Positions 23,801 to 33,275 of a DNA stretch of 45,946 nucleotides are shown piece by piece. The DNA lies in assembly GCA_009731375.1 (NCBI GenBank), contig BJOX01000377.1, forward strand, positions 480,076 to 526,021, given 5' to 3'. Position numbers and translations under genes: made by a program. The first letter of the stretch is position 1. Every line of letters begins with the position of its first letter. The DNA is from Paulinella micropora (taxonomy: Eukaryota > Cercozoa > Imbricatea > Euglyphida). The notes under the pieces were generated by a model that worked only from the letters and a program-made list of their open reading frames with translations, searched no databases and was not told the DNA's origin.

Positions 23801-24969
23801 CGAAGATGGAGGCGGAGCAAATAGTACAGGCGCATAGGGAGGCGGAGCGCAGGAAGACTGATGCTGAAGGTGTCAGGCAGGCACACCTGGATCAAGTCAG
23901 ATTTCAGGTCGGGGATATTGTACTACTGTATCATCCTCAGGTTCCTCAGGGAGTCAGCTCGAAGCTGTTCATCCACTGGAAAGGACCATACCAGATCATG
24001 GAACAGATGGGGCCTTTGAATTATAAAATCAGGGGCAGAGGGAAAGTTCAAATAGTCAATGTACGAAGGCTGATTAAGTATGATCCCTTCCTACTTGAAG
24101 ATGAGTCCGTTGATCAAGCACTCAAACGGATGGAGGCTGACTTTAAAGAGGTCCCACCAATCCGTCAGGAGGATATCTCGGAACGGGATGCCTACAGGGC
24201 ACCAATTGCGGAGAAGGAGGAGGCTGAGCTGGAGAACAAGCGGGCCACCGACCGCAAAAGTGCGGCGGGGACTCAGACCCGCAAAAGGGTGGAGTCGAAC
24301 GTGCCGGAAGGAAAGTTCACGGAGGCGCAAATAAGGAGAGCGCAAAATGACCTTATCTACGACCGACCGAGAAAGGCGATAAGGACGGCACGTTCGCAAG
24401 GAGTCCATCAAGAGGGGAGCGATGACGGAGATCAAGACCCTCGCGCGGGCAATGACACTCTCGTTCACCCCAGTTGGAAAGAAGGAGATGCGATTGGACA
24501 TATTTCATGGGCCAAAGACGCTTTTTACTTGGTGAGGCCTGCGGCTCAACACGTAGCCGATGACACGCTCTCAGATTTATATCTCATGAGAGTCATGGCA
24601 GTACCTCACAAACGCCATACGCGATCGAATCGAATTTCGACTGCGGCACAAATAATACAACCAGTCTTACATTTCTGGAGGAGTCTGGATCCAGTGGAAG
24701 ATCCTAAAGTAAGACAATACCTTCCAGTATATAAAGACGCCAAGAAACTTGAGACATGGGATGATACCATATCTCCCACAGATAAAGATCATACCGCGTG
24801 GACCATACAAGCACTACCACGAGGGGTGCTGGACATTCCTTTTGACTTGGCACAAGGCGCAATCCCTCACAAAATTTGGGACGTCCTCGAACAGTCTACC
24901 TTAGACTTAACTTTGGTTGGAGGTCCTCCACCAGGTAAAGGAGTCCGCGCGCGTAAACGGCGTCTATAG
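20866..24969 (+). pseudogene. pol of element A, 3' part: RT, RNase H, integrase, C-terminal extension
   Basis: It resumes at TATGAAAAAACG, collinear with element B. RT includes SVIDLKNGFWQIPL and YIDD at 21642-21653, but two single-base frame changes split it, near 21320 (VNYARV) and near 21860 (after RQRPKN). From 21886 to 24969 the frame is open. It contains RNase H (VVDTDASKFAIGAVL, ADSLSRL), the HHCC zinc region (HPGRQRTH ... CIPC), the DDE core (HTDHVGPF, SDRGSDFNN, GKIERVHRP), a GPY-type module (WKGPYQI ... VNVRRLIKY) and a C-terminal extension of about 280 residues. It ends with TAG-TAA. These enzymes would copy the RNA and insert the cDNA. The frameshifts alone would abolish RT. Confidence 0.92.
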
Positions 24970-25790
24970 TAAGTATTTTTTTCTCTAGAAGTATTGTGGA
25001 CCTGATCGATTGCGAACATAGCATTGACCCAATATCGTCCCGACAACCTTACTTAGATATTAAAGCTACTACAGCATTCATTCTTCTAGAGATTAACAAG
25101 ACACAGCTGACAAAAAATAGGCATTCTATTCTCTTGCTTCGGCAGAGACAGACGAGACGGCCACGAAACAGCACCGTTACGGGATCGCTATTTGAGTGAG
25201 CGATGGTGTTTCCTGGATACGACCCGCATTAGTACCAGAATGATGATCTCATTAAAGACTCTACAGTCTAATCAAGAACTGATATATTTTAATAACATGA
25301 ACTGCTACACCGGATTCCATCGATCTCTACTTGTATCGGCATATCGCAAGGTTAGGGCGCACTCAACCCAACTTCGGATATAGTCGTCAGACTTGATCAC
25401 CTGACACTATATTAAATGATACCGATTTATACAAGGGTATGTCTTCACAAAAAGTAAATGTATTTATGGAAACCGACGACCGGTTATTACATATATATGG
25501 AAATGGCGACATTACATTATTACTCAACCATAAAACATTATACTTGGACATACTGCACAAATATCTTATCGACAGAAGAAAGAGGAAGATTTTAATATAG
25601 ATACTGAATGTGCTAGAGTATATATACGATTGGTACCGGGGCAAGTATCATTGTTGTTTTATAACGGCTAATTCGTGGGTTGATGTATCTTCATACATAA
25701 CTCTAAACGAATCTTAGTCAGAAAAGAAATCAGTTCAAAGCGTATTATGTCGGAAACGAAGTTCCGCCATAAAAAACTGGGAGGGGGTAC
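24970..25790 (+). other. 3' untranslated region of element A with conserved hairpins
   Basis: It is about 820 bp with no coherent ORF. Hairpins: 25184-25204 (ATCGCT/AGCGAT), about 25350-25372 (GTT-GGG / CCC-AAC), and 25378-25412 (ATATAGT/ACTATAT plus GTCAG/CTGAC with one bulged C). Each has a counterpart in the same order in element B, with partly different bases that still pair. Confidence 0.65.
25779..25790 (+). promoter_or_regulatory. Polypurine tract of element A
   Basis: GGGAGGGGG followed by TAC directly precedes the 3' LTR. This is the expected start site for plus-strand DNA synthesis. Element B has the same bases at 39892-39903. Confidence 0.85.
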
Positions 25791-26008
25791 TGTGGACATC
25801 ACCCCCCGAATTATCCGGTAAAAAACTTATTTATAGATTTCGTCTGGCCGGACACGTCTGAAATGCCATTTTGATCCTGGTCTTTTGGCGGCTTTTTGTC
25901 TTTGCGTCACTGAGCTAATATAACGAGACATCATTCTCTTTTTTGAGGACTGTGTTTGGTTATATTACCGACTCACTCTTCCATTGAGCTATCGTTGGGG
26001 ATAGTACA
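25791..26008 (+). repeat. 3' LTR of element A
   Basis: It is 218 bp, TGTGGACATC to GGGATAGTACA. It lacks the 5-bp insertion found in the 5' LTR near 4630. Confidence 0.93.
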
Positions 26009-26012
26009 ATCC

Positions 26013-26240
26013 ATACAAATCGTTAGCCCGAATGCCATTGATATTTTTACTTCCCTTTCTTCTTTTCTTTGTGTGTCTCTCTCTCTCTTCCTTTTTTATA
26101 TTCTTTCTTGCATCTATTCCTTCTTTTCCAATCCAGTTATCCTTTTCTCTCTTTCCATTCCTTTCTTCCTTCTACTTAGAAAGAAAGAAAGAAAAAAAGA
26201 AGGAGTGAGAAGGAGCTGGGTAGGCGATGAATGCTTTGAC
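26013..26240. repeat. Host tandem repeat, copy 1, right part
   Basis: It continues copy 1 after element A and matches 27689-27913 (ATACAAATCG, then CT-rich and GAAA-rich runs, ending GGTAGGCGATGAA). It joins copy 2 at AGCCTCCATG (26241). Confidence 0.85.
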
Positions 26241-26395
26241 AGCCTCCATGTTGTCGCTTAGAGCTGCTTAGCTTCTGTCGCCCTCACAAAAGATTGGTTC
26301 ACAGGTCCGCGAAAAATATAGAATTGGTGACTACAACGGCGGCCAGACTGACCGAGACTTGATGGGATAACCCCTACACTTTTGACCCGGCCCTA

Positions 26396-27208
26396 CAGTA
26401 AAGTATTGGGGAAAGTTACGGGGGGGGGGGGGGNNNNNNNNNNNNNNNNNNNNNNNNNNNNNNNNNNNNNNNNNNNNNNNNNNNNNNNNNNNNNNNNNNN
26501 NNNNNNNNNNNNNNNNNNNNNNNNNNNNNNNNNNNNNNNNNNNNNNNNNNNNNNNNNNNNNNNNNNNNNNNNNNNNNNNNNNNNNNNNNNNNNNNNNNNN
26601 NNNNNNNNNNNNNNNNNNNNNNNNNNNNNNNNNNNNNNNNNNNNNNNNNNNNNNNNNNNNNNNNNNNNNNNNNNNNNNNNNNNNNNNNNNNNNNNNNNNN
26701 NNNNNNNNNNNNNNNNNNNNNNNNNNNNNNNNNNNNNNNNNNNNNNNNNNNNNNNNNNNNNNNNNNNNNNNNNNNNNNNNNNNNNNNNNNNNNNNNNNNN
26801 NNNNNNNNNNNNNNNNNNNNNNNNNNNNNNNNNNNNNNNNNNNNNNNNNNNNNNNNNNNNNNGGGGGGGGGGGGGGGGGGAAATAAAACCTCACTTTTGT
26901 TACACCTTTCCACGTACCGCAAAATCAGGCCGTTTCAATTTGCTAGTTACCTTTTTTCAGTGACACATCCGGTACCAAAATAATGACACTGGAAAAAACC
27001 AGTGGATGCAAATTCGGCGAATGGTTTATAAACAACCCACAAGTGAAGATCTTTATTTTTATGTATAGACCGGAATTCAACTAATAATATTTGGATACGA
27101 CTAAAAAAATTTTGATTTATGGAAGGGGTGTAACAAAAAACCAGATTTTTTTTAGTCTAGTCGAAATTATGTTACACCCCTCCTGTAACTTTTCCCAGTA
27201 CTTTACTA
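26396..27208. mobile_element. Candidate MITE, copy 2, containing an assembly gap
   Basis: It has the same inverted ends as 3606-3974 (CAGTAAAGTA... and ...AGTACTTTACTA). The G run next to the left end is longer here, and Ns fill 26434-26862. Confidence 0.5.
26434..26862. other. Assembly gap, 429 N, inside a poly-G run
   Basis: G14 lies on the left and G18 on the right. The homologous place in copy 1 has only about seven G, so the gap size may be wrong. Confidence 0.95.
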
Positions 27209-27739
27209 GTCTTCTAGTGACTAAAAACCGGAAAGTGGGTAAGAAAGCTGTCAACTCTGGAAAGAAAACGGGACGGCATTACACGTTTTGTTAGTTTGTT
27301 GTGTGTGGATGACATTCTACAATATCAGAACTGTTCGCAAAACGCAAAACACGTTAAATGTTCAACAAATGCTACCTCGAAAACCCCGAGCACAATCCCC
27401 TCAAAAAGCGAATGAAAATCATCCACAAAAACTCCAGTATTTAGGTATGTTTTTCGGGTATGTCGAAAAATATGATCGGGTATAGCGGTTTTGGGGTATC
27501 GAAGGGAACGAACCTGGAATTACGGTCGATTGAGGAAGGGATAAAGGGTATTCGAACGAAAATATTGACAAAGGTGTTGCCACTCCCCGTGAAGTTCACA
27601 GGGGTCTCTGACTGAGCAAAAATTTGTCTGCAGTTTTTGCCTTTGCCTTTGATTTGAAGTTACTTTTACAAGTGACCTCTGGTCATCCATACAAATCGTT
27701 AGCCCGAAGGCCATTGATTTTTTTACTTCCCTTTCTTCT

Positions 27740-28215
27740 TGTCTTTGTCTCTCTCTCTCTCTCTCTCTCTTCCTTTTTTATATTCTTTCTTGCATCTATT
27801 CCTTCTTTTCCAATCCCGTTATCCTTTTCTCTCTTTCCATTCCTTTCTTCCTTCGACTTAGAAAGAAAGAAAGAAAGAAAGAAGGAGTGAGAAGGAGCTG
27901 GGTAGGCGATGAAGCTACTTCTTTCTTTCTTTCTTTCTTTCTTTCTTCTTTCTCCCTCTTTCTCCCTCGTTTCCTCATTCTCATTCAATTGCCATTTTCT
28001 CTCTCGACTTATCGTGCTTTATGGCTTGCTTTCCTTTTCTTTTTCGTTTCTTTCTGTTTTCAATGGATATATTTCTGTCTGTCTGTCTGTCTGTCTGTGT
28101 TATGTGTGTGTGTGTGTGTGCCCATGCGTGTGTGTGTGTGTGTGTGTGCCCATGCGTGTATGTGTATGTGTGTGTGTGTGTTTGTGTGTGTTTGTGTGTG
28201 TGTGTGTGTGTGTTT

Positions 28216-28286
<71 letters not shown>

Positions 28287-28560
28287 TCATGTGAGTGTGT
28301 GAGTGAGTGAGTACTAGTGAGTGAGTGAGTGAGTGAGTACTAGTGAGTGAGTGAGTGAGTGAGTACTAGTGAGTGAGTGAGTGAGTGAGTGAGTAAGGTG
28401 AGGTGAGGTGAATGTGATCATGAGTGATTATGAGTGAGTGAGTGAGTGAGTGAGTGAGCGAGTGAGTGAGTGAGTGAGTGAGCGAGCGAGTGAGTGAGTG
28501 AGCGAGCGAGCGAGTGAGTGAGTGAGTNNNNNNNNNNTGAGCAAGTGAGCGAGTGAGTGA
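27740..28560. repeat. Block of microsatellites: (CT)n, (GAAA)n, (TTCT)n, (GT)n, (GA)n, (GTGA)n
   Basis: (CT)n about 27748-27770; (GAAA)n about 27860-27885; (TTCT)n 27916-27950; (CTGT)n 28077-28098; (GT)n with interruptions 28104-28246; (GA)n 28247-28284; (GTGA)n to 28560. The last contains a higher-order repeat of about 30 bp marked by TACTAGT near 28310-28375. There is a 10-N gap at 28528-28537. No gene. Confidence 0.95.
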
Positions 28561-28582
28561 AACCCCTCCCCTCCCCCCCCTT

Positions 28583-29541
28583 GTATGTATTTATGTTTGT
28601 ATGTATGGATGTATGTATGCATTTATGTATGCATGCATGCATGTATGTATGCATGTATGTATGCATGCATGTATGTATGTATGTATGTATGTATGTATGT
28701 ATGTGTGTACGCATATATGTACGTACGTATGTATGTACGTATGTATGTATGTATGTATGTATGTATGTATGTATGTATGTATGTATAGCTGTCTGTCTGT
28801 ATGTCTGTATGTCTGTTTGTCTGTATGTCTGTATGTCTGTACGTATAAATGTATGTATGTATGTATGTGTGTATGTACGTATGTACGTATGTATGTATGT
28901 GTGTGTATGTGTGTATGTATGTATGTATGCATGTATGTACATCCGTCTGTATGTCTGTCTGTATGTCTGTCTGTCTGTCTGTCTGTATGTATGTATGTAT
29001 GTATGTACATATATAGTGTGCATATATGTATGTATGTATGTATGTATTTATGTATGTATATATGTATATGTATATGCAATATTGCATGCATGCATGTATG
29101 TATGTATGAATGCATGTATGTATGTATGCATGTATGTATGTATGTATGTGTGTATGTATGTACGTCCGTCCGTCCGTCCGTCTGCCTGTGTCTGTCTGTC
29201 TGTCTGTCTGTCTGTATGTATGTATGTATGTATGTATACGTATGTATGTACGTACGTATGTATGTATGTATGTATGTATGTATGTATGTATGTATGCATG
29301 TATGTATGCATATATGTATGTATGTATGTATGCATGTATGTATGTATATATGTATGTAATATTGTATATAGTGTGCATGTATGTATGTGTGTATATATGT
29401 ATGTATGTATGCATGTATGTATGTATGTATGTATGTATGTATGTATGTATGTACGTCCGTCCGTCTGCCTGTCTGTATGTATGTATGTATTCATGGTATC
29501 CATGTATGTATGCATGTATGTATGCATGTATGTATGTATGT
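28583..29541. repeat. (ATGT)n microsatellite, left part
   Basis: About 0.96 kb of TATG units with CTGT, CATG and CGTC variants. The four-base unit is open in several frames on both strands, which creates long MYVC-type ORFs that are not genes. Element B splits the array, which resumes at 40141. Confidence 0.97.
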
Positions 29542-29778
29542 TGTAGGCATCACCCCCCGGATAGCTGGTAAAAAGTACCTTTTCCTGGTGACAGGTGCAC
29601 CAGCTTGTTTTTCAGTATTATTTGTCCGGATTGGACCTGATGCCATTTTATTCCTGGTCTGTTGCCGTTTTCCTTTTTGGCTTCACTGAGCTAATATAAC
29701 GAGACATCATTCTCATTCTTGAGGACTGTGTTTGGTTGTATTACCGACTTTTTACGAGCTATCGTTGGGGGCATTACA
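29542..29778 (+). repeat. 5' LTR of element B
   Basis: TGTAGGCATC to GGGCATTACA. It shares with element A the first bases and a block of about 90 bp (CACTGAGCTAATATAACGAG and onward). TATA-like TAATATAA is at 29692-29699. Confidence 0.95.
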
Positions 29779-29780
29779 TT

Positions 29781-29789
29781 TGGAGTCCA
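29781..29789 (+). promoter_or_regulatory. Primer-binding site of element B
   Basis: TGGAGTCCA two bases after the LTR, identical in sequence and spacing to element A. Confidence 0.78.
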
Positions 29790-30559
29790 CATCACTAGGG
29801 TGATTTCTTTCTGCTTTGCCACACAGGCAACAGAGTGAATTTTCACTGACCTGTCTCACACGGGGACGTCAGACGAAAACAAATACTCCAACACAGCTCC
29901 CTCATAACTCTTTCACAAAACAAATAATTTGATTGGTCTCAAGCAGGTGTCTCGTACCCTCTAGCCCAATCAGTATCTGTGTGCTCACAAGGAGACATCA
30001 GATACAAACTCTCTGTCGTTCTTGCTGTTCTCACACAGAGACCAAGAAGAAGGAGGTGGACAGAAGAGTGAAGGAACACACACAAAACACAAACAAGCAT
30101 AGGGACAGGAGCACAACACTTTACCCTTCTAGTTTGTGCATTTATCTGCATTATCTCACACATACGTCAGAGTATTTTTGCAAATCTCTGATCGTTTTCT
30201 AAAGGTAGGTCTGAGAAACTATCAGACCGACTGTCGACTTCTCAAGGAGAGCTTTTCTAGCTTCTCTATTACTATCTGTGTGTAGGTCCAAGTGCATCAT
30301 ACTAGATACACTATAGAAAAGGAGGAGAAAGTAATCTGAGTAAGGAGAACAAGAAATCGAAGAAAGTCAAAGACTATTTTTCTCAAACAAAAACAAACAT
30401 ACAAACAGTGTTTCATAGAGGACAGGGAATCTTATCCTACCCTCTCTATTAGTTTCTCTCTTCACTAGTCAATCGACTGAAGGAGGAACAGAACACAAAC
30501 GAACAAAAACCAAACATAGGAGCTGACACTGTCCTCCTGTTGATCACTACTACGACATC
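29790..30559 (+). other. 5' leader of element B with two hairpins
   Basis: It is 770 bp, non-coding. Hairpin 1 at 29811-29833 has CTG/CAG outside TTGCC/GGCAA. Hairpin 2 at 29846-29872 has CTGAC/GTCAG as outer stem. Both sit where element A has its two leader hairpins, and CAGACGAAAACAAA follows in both elements. The duplicated block and gap of element A are absent. Confidence 0.65.
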
Positions 30560-33256
30560 ATGTCGACAGAGACCGCCGAAGTGAGTGAATTCTCGGAGGC
30601 AGATCAAAGAAGAGAAGAAGAAGAAGCAGGAGGAGGAGGAGGAAGAGGATTGAATGAAGGAGGAGGAGGAGGATTGAATGAAGGAGGAGGAGGAGATGAA
30701 GGAGTAGGAGGAGGAGTAGAAGAGGGCTGGGATGATGAAGGAAGATATGGAGGAGACGAAGATGAAGGAGGATTTGAACAAGAAGAGACGGGAGGAGGAG
30801 GAGCATATGGTAATCCCTTACCACCTGCCTACACGGGAGGAGGAGGACGAAAAATGATCGACTTGATTCATAGTGATGGAGAGGAGATCACAGTGGAGGA
30901 ACAACAGTGGGTGCAAGACCACTATGACCTCACTAAAAAAGAGTTTGATAACAAGATGGGGGTAGAGAAGGATACCTATGTGTGGATCCCTCAGGATCAA
31001 AGAAGAGAGAAAAGTCGTGCTAAAAAGGATGTCTATATCCTATTATCAAACACAGCACAGCTCCTCGGCAAACTGGTCTCTGATCCAGAAGAGAGAAAGA
31101 AGATACAGCATATCAAGTTTGGGGACACACACACCCACCTTGAATTACTCGATGCTATCTTTGGGGTGTACACTCAAACCCTGATTTGGGAACGTACATA
31201 CGGCCCACGATGTGAGGGTTACCTCCAGTACACAAACCCAAGAGCAACGGCCAGATTCCTCGCGACTGGTCAGGAGGCAGTCGATGTAACAAAAATGAAG
31301 ACCAATCTGGGTTCGAAAAACTCGAGTGGCATATTTCATTTTTTTACAATGGAAATAAAGGCCTTGGAGGAGGGGAAGGCAGAGATGGAAAAAAGCATTA
31401 AGGCAGCAGGAGAAACTCATCCTGTGATTGATGAGTTAGAGAAGACCGACAGAGTTCTGACCAAGATCAGACTGTTGATGGGTGCGTTACTGCACAAGGA
31501 GGCATGGAAGAGATGGATTCCTACCAAGGATCACTCTGTCCTTAAATCACTTAGTAACGCACCACCGGTCGCCAACAAAGCAGGTGTTGACCAATATGTG
31601 GAGAAATATAATTTTCTCAGATCTGCTTCTGAATTGGTGGCCTTTATCACTCATGCTCAAAAGCTGGTGATATCTGAGAAGAAGAAGGCGAAAGAGAATG
31701 AGGAGTTCGAGAAGACGATGAGACTGGAAAGAATGAAAGCAAAAGTGAGTGGTGCAAAGACACACCCTCCGACATATTTGACCCCACCAGCTCCTGCCCC
31801 ACCAGCCCCTGCACCCTCGGGCTCAACTACGGTGGTGGTCACAAACACGGAGAAGAAGGACAGACAGAACATCATAAATGCCTTCAAGGGGAAGAAAGGA
31901 GGAGTGGCAAGTCTCATGCTATATGCCAAGACGAGCTCAGACAAAGACTCTGATGCTTCGCTTTTGAGCAAGCTCAAAGAGATCAATGCCTGCATGAAGG
32001 CTTTTCCTTGCGACGAAACGCAGGAATACGAGGCCCTTGTTACTGTTTTTGACCAATCTCTAGTCTCGGAGGGATTTGATCTGACACAGTACAAGTTTTT
32101 GAGAAAGAAGGAGGAGATTAAGAGAAACAATGCAACAGGCCTAGACGCTCAGTGTGAACTGGCGGTGGCCACACTCATTTCATATTTTCAATCTCATGGA
32201 TACCAGCATCTCTGCACTGGTACTCTCATAGGATTTGAAATCTTTGAGACAGTGGCGATGAGTTTGAGGAGTGCTGTTGGCTTGGCGGCGACCCTTACGG
32301 AGGTAGTTTCCTCCTATGGGCTATTCTATGGCCGCAAGTCGATCATCCTCTATTTCTTTTCGGCGTTACACACAGTTAACCCGAGTAAGCTTACTCAGCT
32401 CATACAACAATGCTCGACGTTTAGCTCAGTGAAGTCCAAGAACTTCCTCGAGACACACGTGTTCGAAAATACGGTTCAAAGCGTTGCTCCGTCAGCACTG
32501 TTTCAAGAAGTGATGAGTGCATGCTCAAACATGGACTCGCTCACGGAGGCACATACGGCACAGGCAGGCGGTGTACCTGTTGGCGCACAAGCCACGTACA
32601 CAAACAGAGTTGCCGGTTGGAAGAGACAGAGAGAGCCAGACCTGAAGACCGCATGTTGGAGGTGGTTCGCGGGCTTGCAGTGTAAGGCACAGATGGAGAA
32701 CAGAGACTGCTCTTTCAATCATGATAGGCAGAACCCAACAGCAAGGGCAAATTTTCTGAGCAGGACGGAAGGCAAGGAACCGGGCCTTTTCAATATGCTT
32801 CAGATTGCCGCTGTGAACGAAGGTTGGTATGCCAATATGTGTGATGATGAGGAGTTACGAGAGGCAATCATTACCTACATGAAGAGGATGAAGGAGAAGA
32901 AGGAGGAAAGGGAGAGACAAAAGAACTTAAAGGCCTCTCAAAGAGGACGAGAAGGAGGAGCAGGAGCAGGAGGAGGAGGAGGAGGAGGAGGAGGAGGACG
33001 AGGACGAGGAACATGGAGAGGAGCCTCGAGGTGGCAGGGAACCCCTCAGAGAGGAAGAGGAGGAGGTCGGGGATATACCCCTTATGGAGGGAGAGCTGTT
33101 CGAGCTCCAGCCCCCCCACCCAGAGGAGGAGGAGGCTCGTGGGCAAGCTCCAACCCAAATTTCGGTCGAGCTCAGGCCTACAACACTGCCTCGGAGACCG
33201 ATACGTCATCCTACCCGGACACTACTCAAGGTAATCGTTTCGAGGTGGTGGAATGA
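30560..33256 (+). CDS. gag: gag of element B: structural protein with CCCH zinc finger and RGG tail
   Basis: 898 residues from ATG 30560 to TGA 33254-33256. An acidic, glycine-rich N-terminus (about residues 1-100) is followed by a mostly helical region and a proline-rich hinge (about 410-425). The conserved core follows; GYQHLCTGTLIGFEIF is almost identical in element A. A CCCH finger with C-X8-C-X8-C-X3-H spacing starts near residue 699. A K/R/E-rich helix and a tail rich in RGG and RGR (about 795-865) end the protein. Gag should assemble the particle and package RNA; CCCH plus RGG is a plausible RNA-binding module, unlike the CCHC knuckle common in this group. The last residues, NRFEVVE, resemble NRFEVVQ in A. 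I do not recognise a capsid subfamily. Confidence 0.9.
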   Translation: MSTETAEVSEFSEADQRREEEEAGGGGGRGLNEGGGGGLNEGGGGDEGVGGGVEEGWDDEGRYGGDEDEGGFEQEETGGGGAYGNPLPPAYTGGGGRKMIDLIHSDGEEITVEEQQWVQDHYDLTKKEFDNKMGVEKDTYVWIPQDQRREKSRAKKDVYILLSNTAQLLGKLVSDPEERKKIQHIKFGDTHTHLELLDAIFGVYTQTLIWERTYGPRCEGYLQYTNPRATARFLATGQEAVDVTKMKTNLGSKNSSGIFHFFTMEIKALEEGKAEMEKSIKAAGETHPVIDELEKTDRVLTKIRLLMGALLHKEAWKRWIPTKDHSVLKSLSNAPPVANKAGVDQYVEKYNFLRSASELVAFITHAQKLVISEKKKAKENEEFEKTMRLERMKAKVSGAKTHPPTYLTPPAPAPPAPAPSGSTTVVVTNTEKKDRQNIINAFKGKKGGVASLMLYAKTSSDKDSDASLLSKLKEINACMKAFPCDETQEYEALVTVFDQSLVSEGFDLTQYKFLRKKEEIKRNNATGLDAQCELAVATLISYFQSHGYQHLCTGTLIGFEIFETVAMSLRSAVGLAATLTEVVSSYGLFYGRKSIILYFFSALHTVNPSKLTQLIQQCSTFSSVKSKNFLETHVFENTVQSVAPSALFQEVMSACSNMDSLTEAHTAQAGGVPVGAQATYTNRVAGWKRQREPDLKTACWRWFAGLQCKAQMENRDCSFNHDRQNPTARANFLSRTEGKEPGLFNMLQIAAVNEGWYANMCDDEELREAIITYMKRMKEKKEERERQKNLKASQRGREGGAGAGGGGGGGGGGRGRGTWRGASRWQGTPQRGRGGGRGYTPYGGRAVRAPAPPPRGGGGSWASSNPNFGRAQAYNTASETDTSSYPDTTQGNRFEVVE

Positions 33257-33275
33257 CTGGAGGGGGAAGAAGAGA
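33251..33275 (+). promoter_or_regulatory. Gag-pol stop-codon readthrough site, element B
   Basis: GAA-TGA-CTG-GAG, followed by purine-rich sequence, with pol in the same frame. The first in-frame ATG of pol is near 33437. UGA is a real terminator here: pol B ends in TGA where pol A ends in TAG, so reassignment of UGA is unlikely. Partial readthrough would give a low Gag-Pol to Gag ratio. Confidence 0.75.

Larger units (their letters stand above)
26241..27913. repeat. Host tandem repeat, copy 2, with the empty target site of element A
   Basis: Homologous to 3451-4450 joined to 26013-26240. At 27681-27700 GGTCATCCATACAAATCG is uninterrupted, so a single ATCC at 27685-27688 stands where copy 1 carries element A between two ATCC copies. 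It contains a 429-N gap. Confidence 0.88.

Noticed and set aside
28297-28560. Regularly spaced TACTAGT units as a CRISPR-like or structured array
   Set aside because: The spacing comes from a simple (GTGA)n higher-order repeat. There are no unique spacers and the context is eukaryotic.
28557-29571. Overlapping long ORFs on both strands made of MYVC or HTYI repeats
   Set aside because: They are translations of the (ATGT)n array, open in several frames at once, with no splice or homology support. The same holds for 40081-40813.
33251-33260. UGA as a sense codon making one continuous Gag-Pol frame
   Set aside because: Pol B ends in TGA exactly where pol A ends in TAG, which shows TGA working as a terminator in the same element family.
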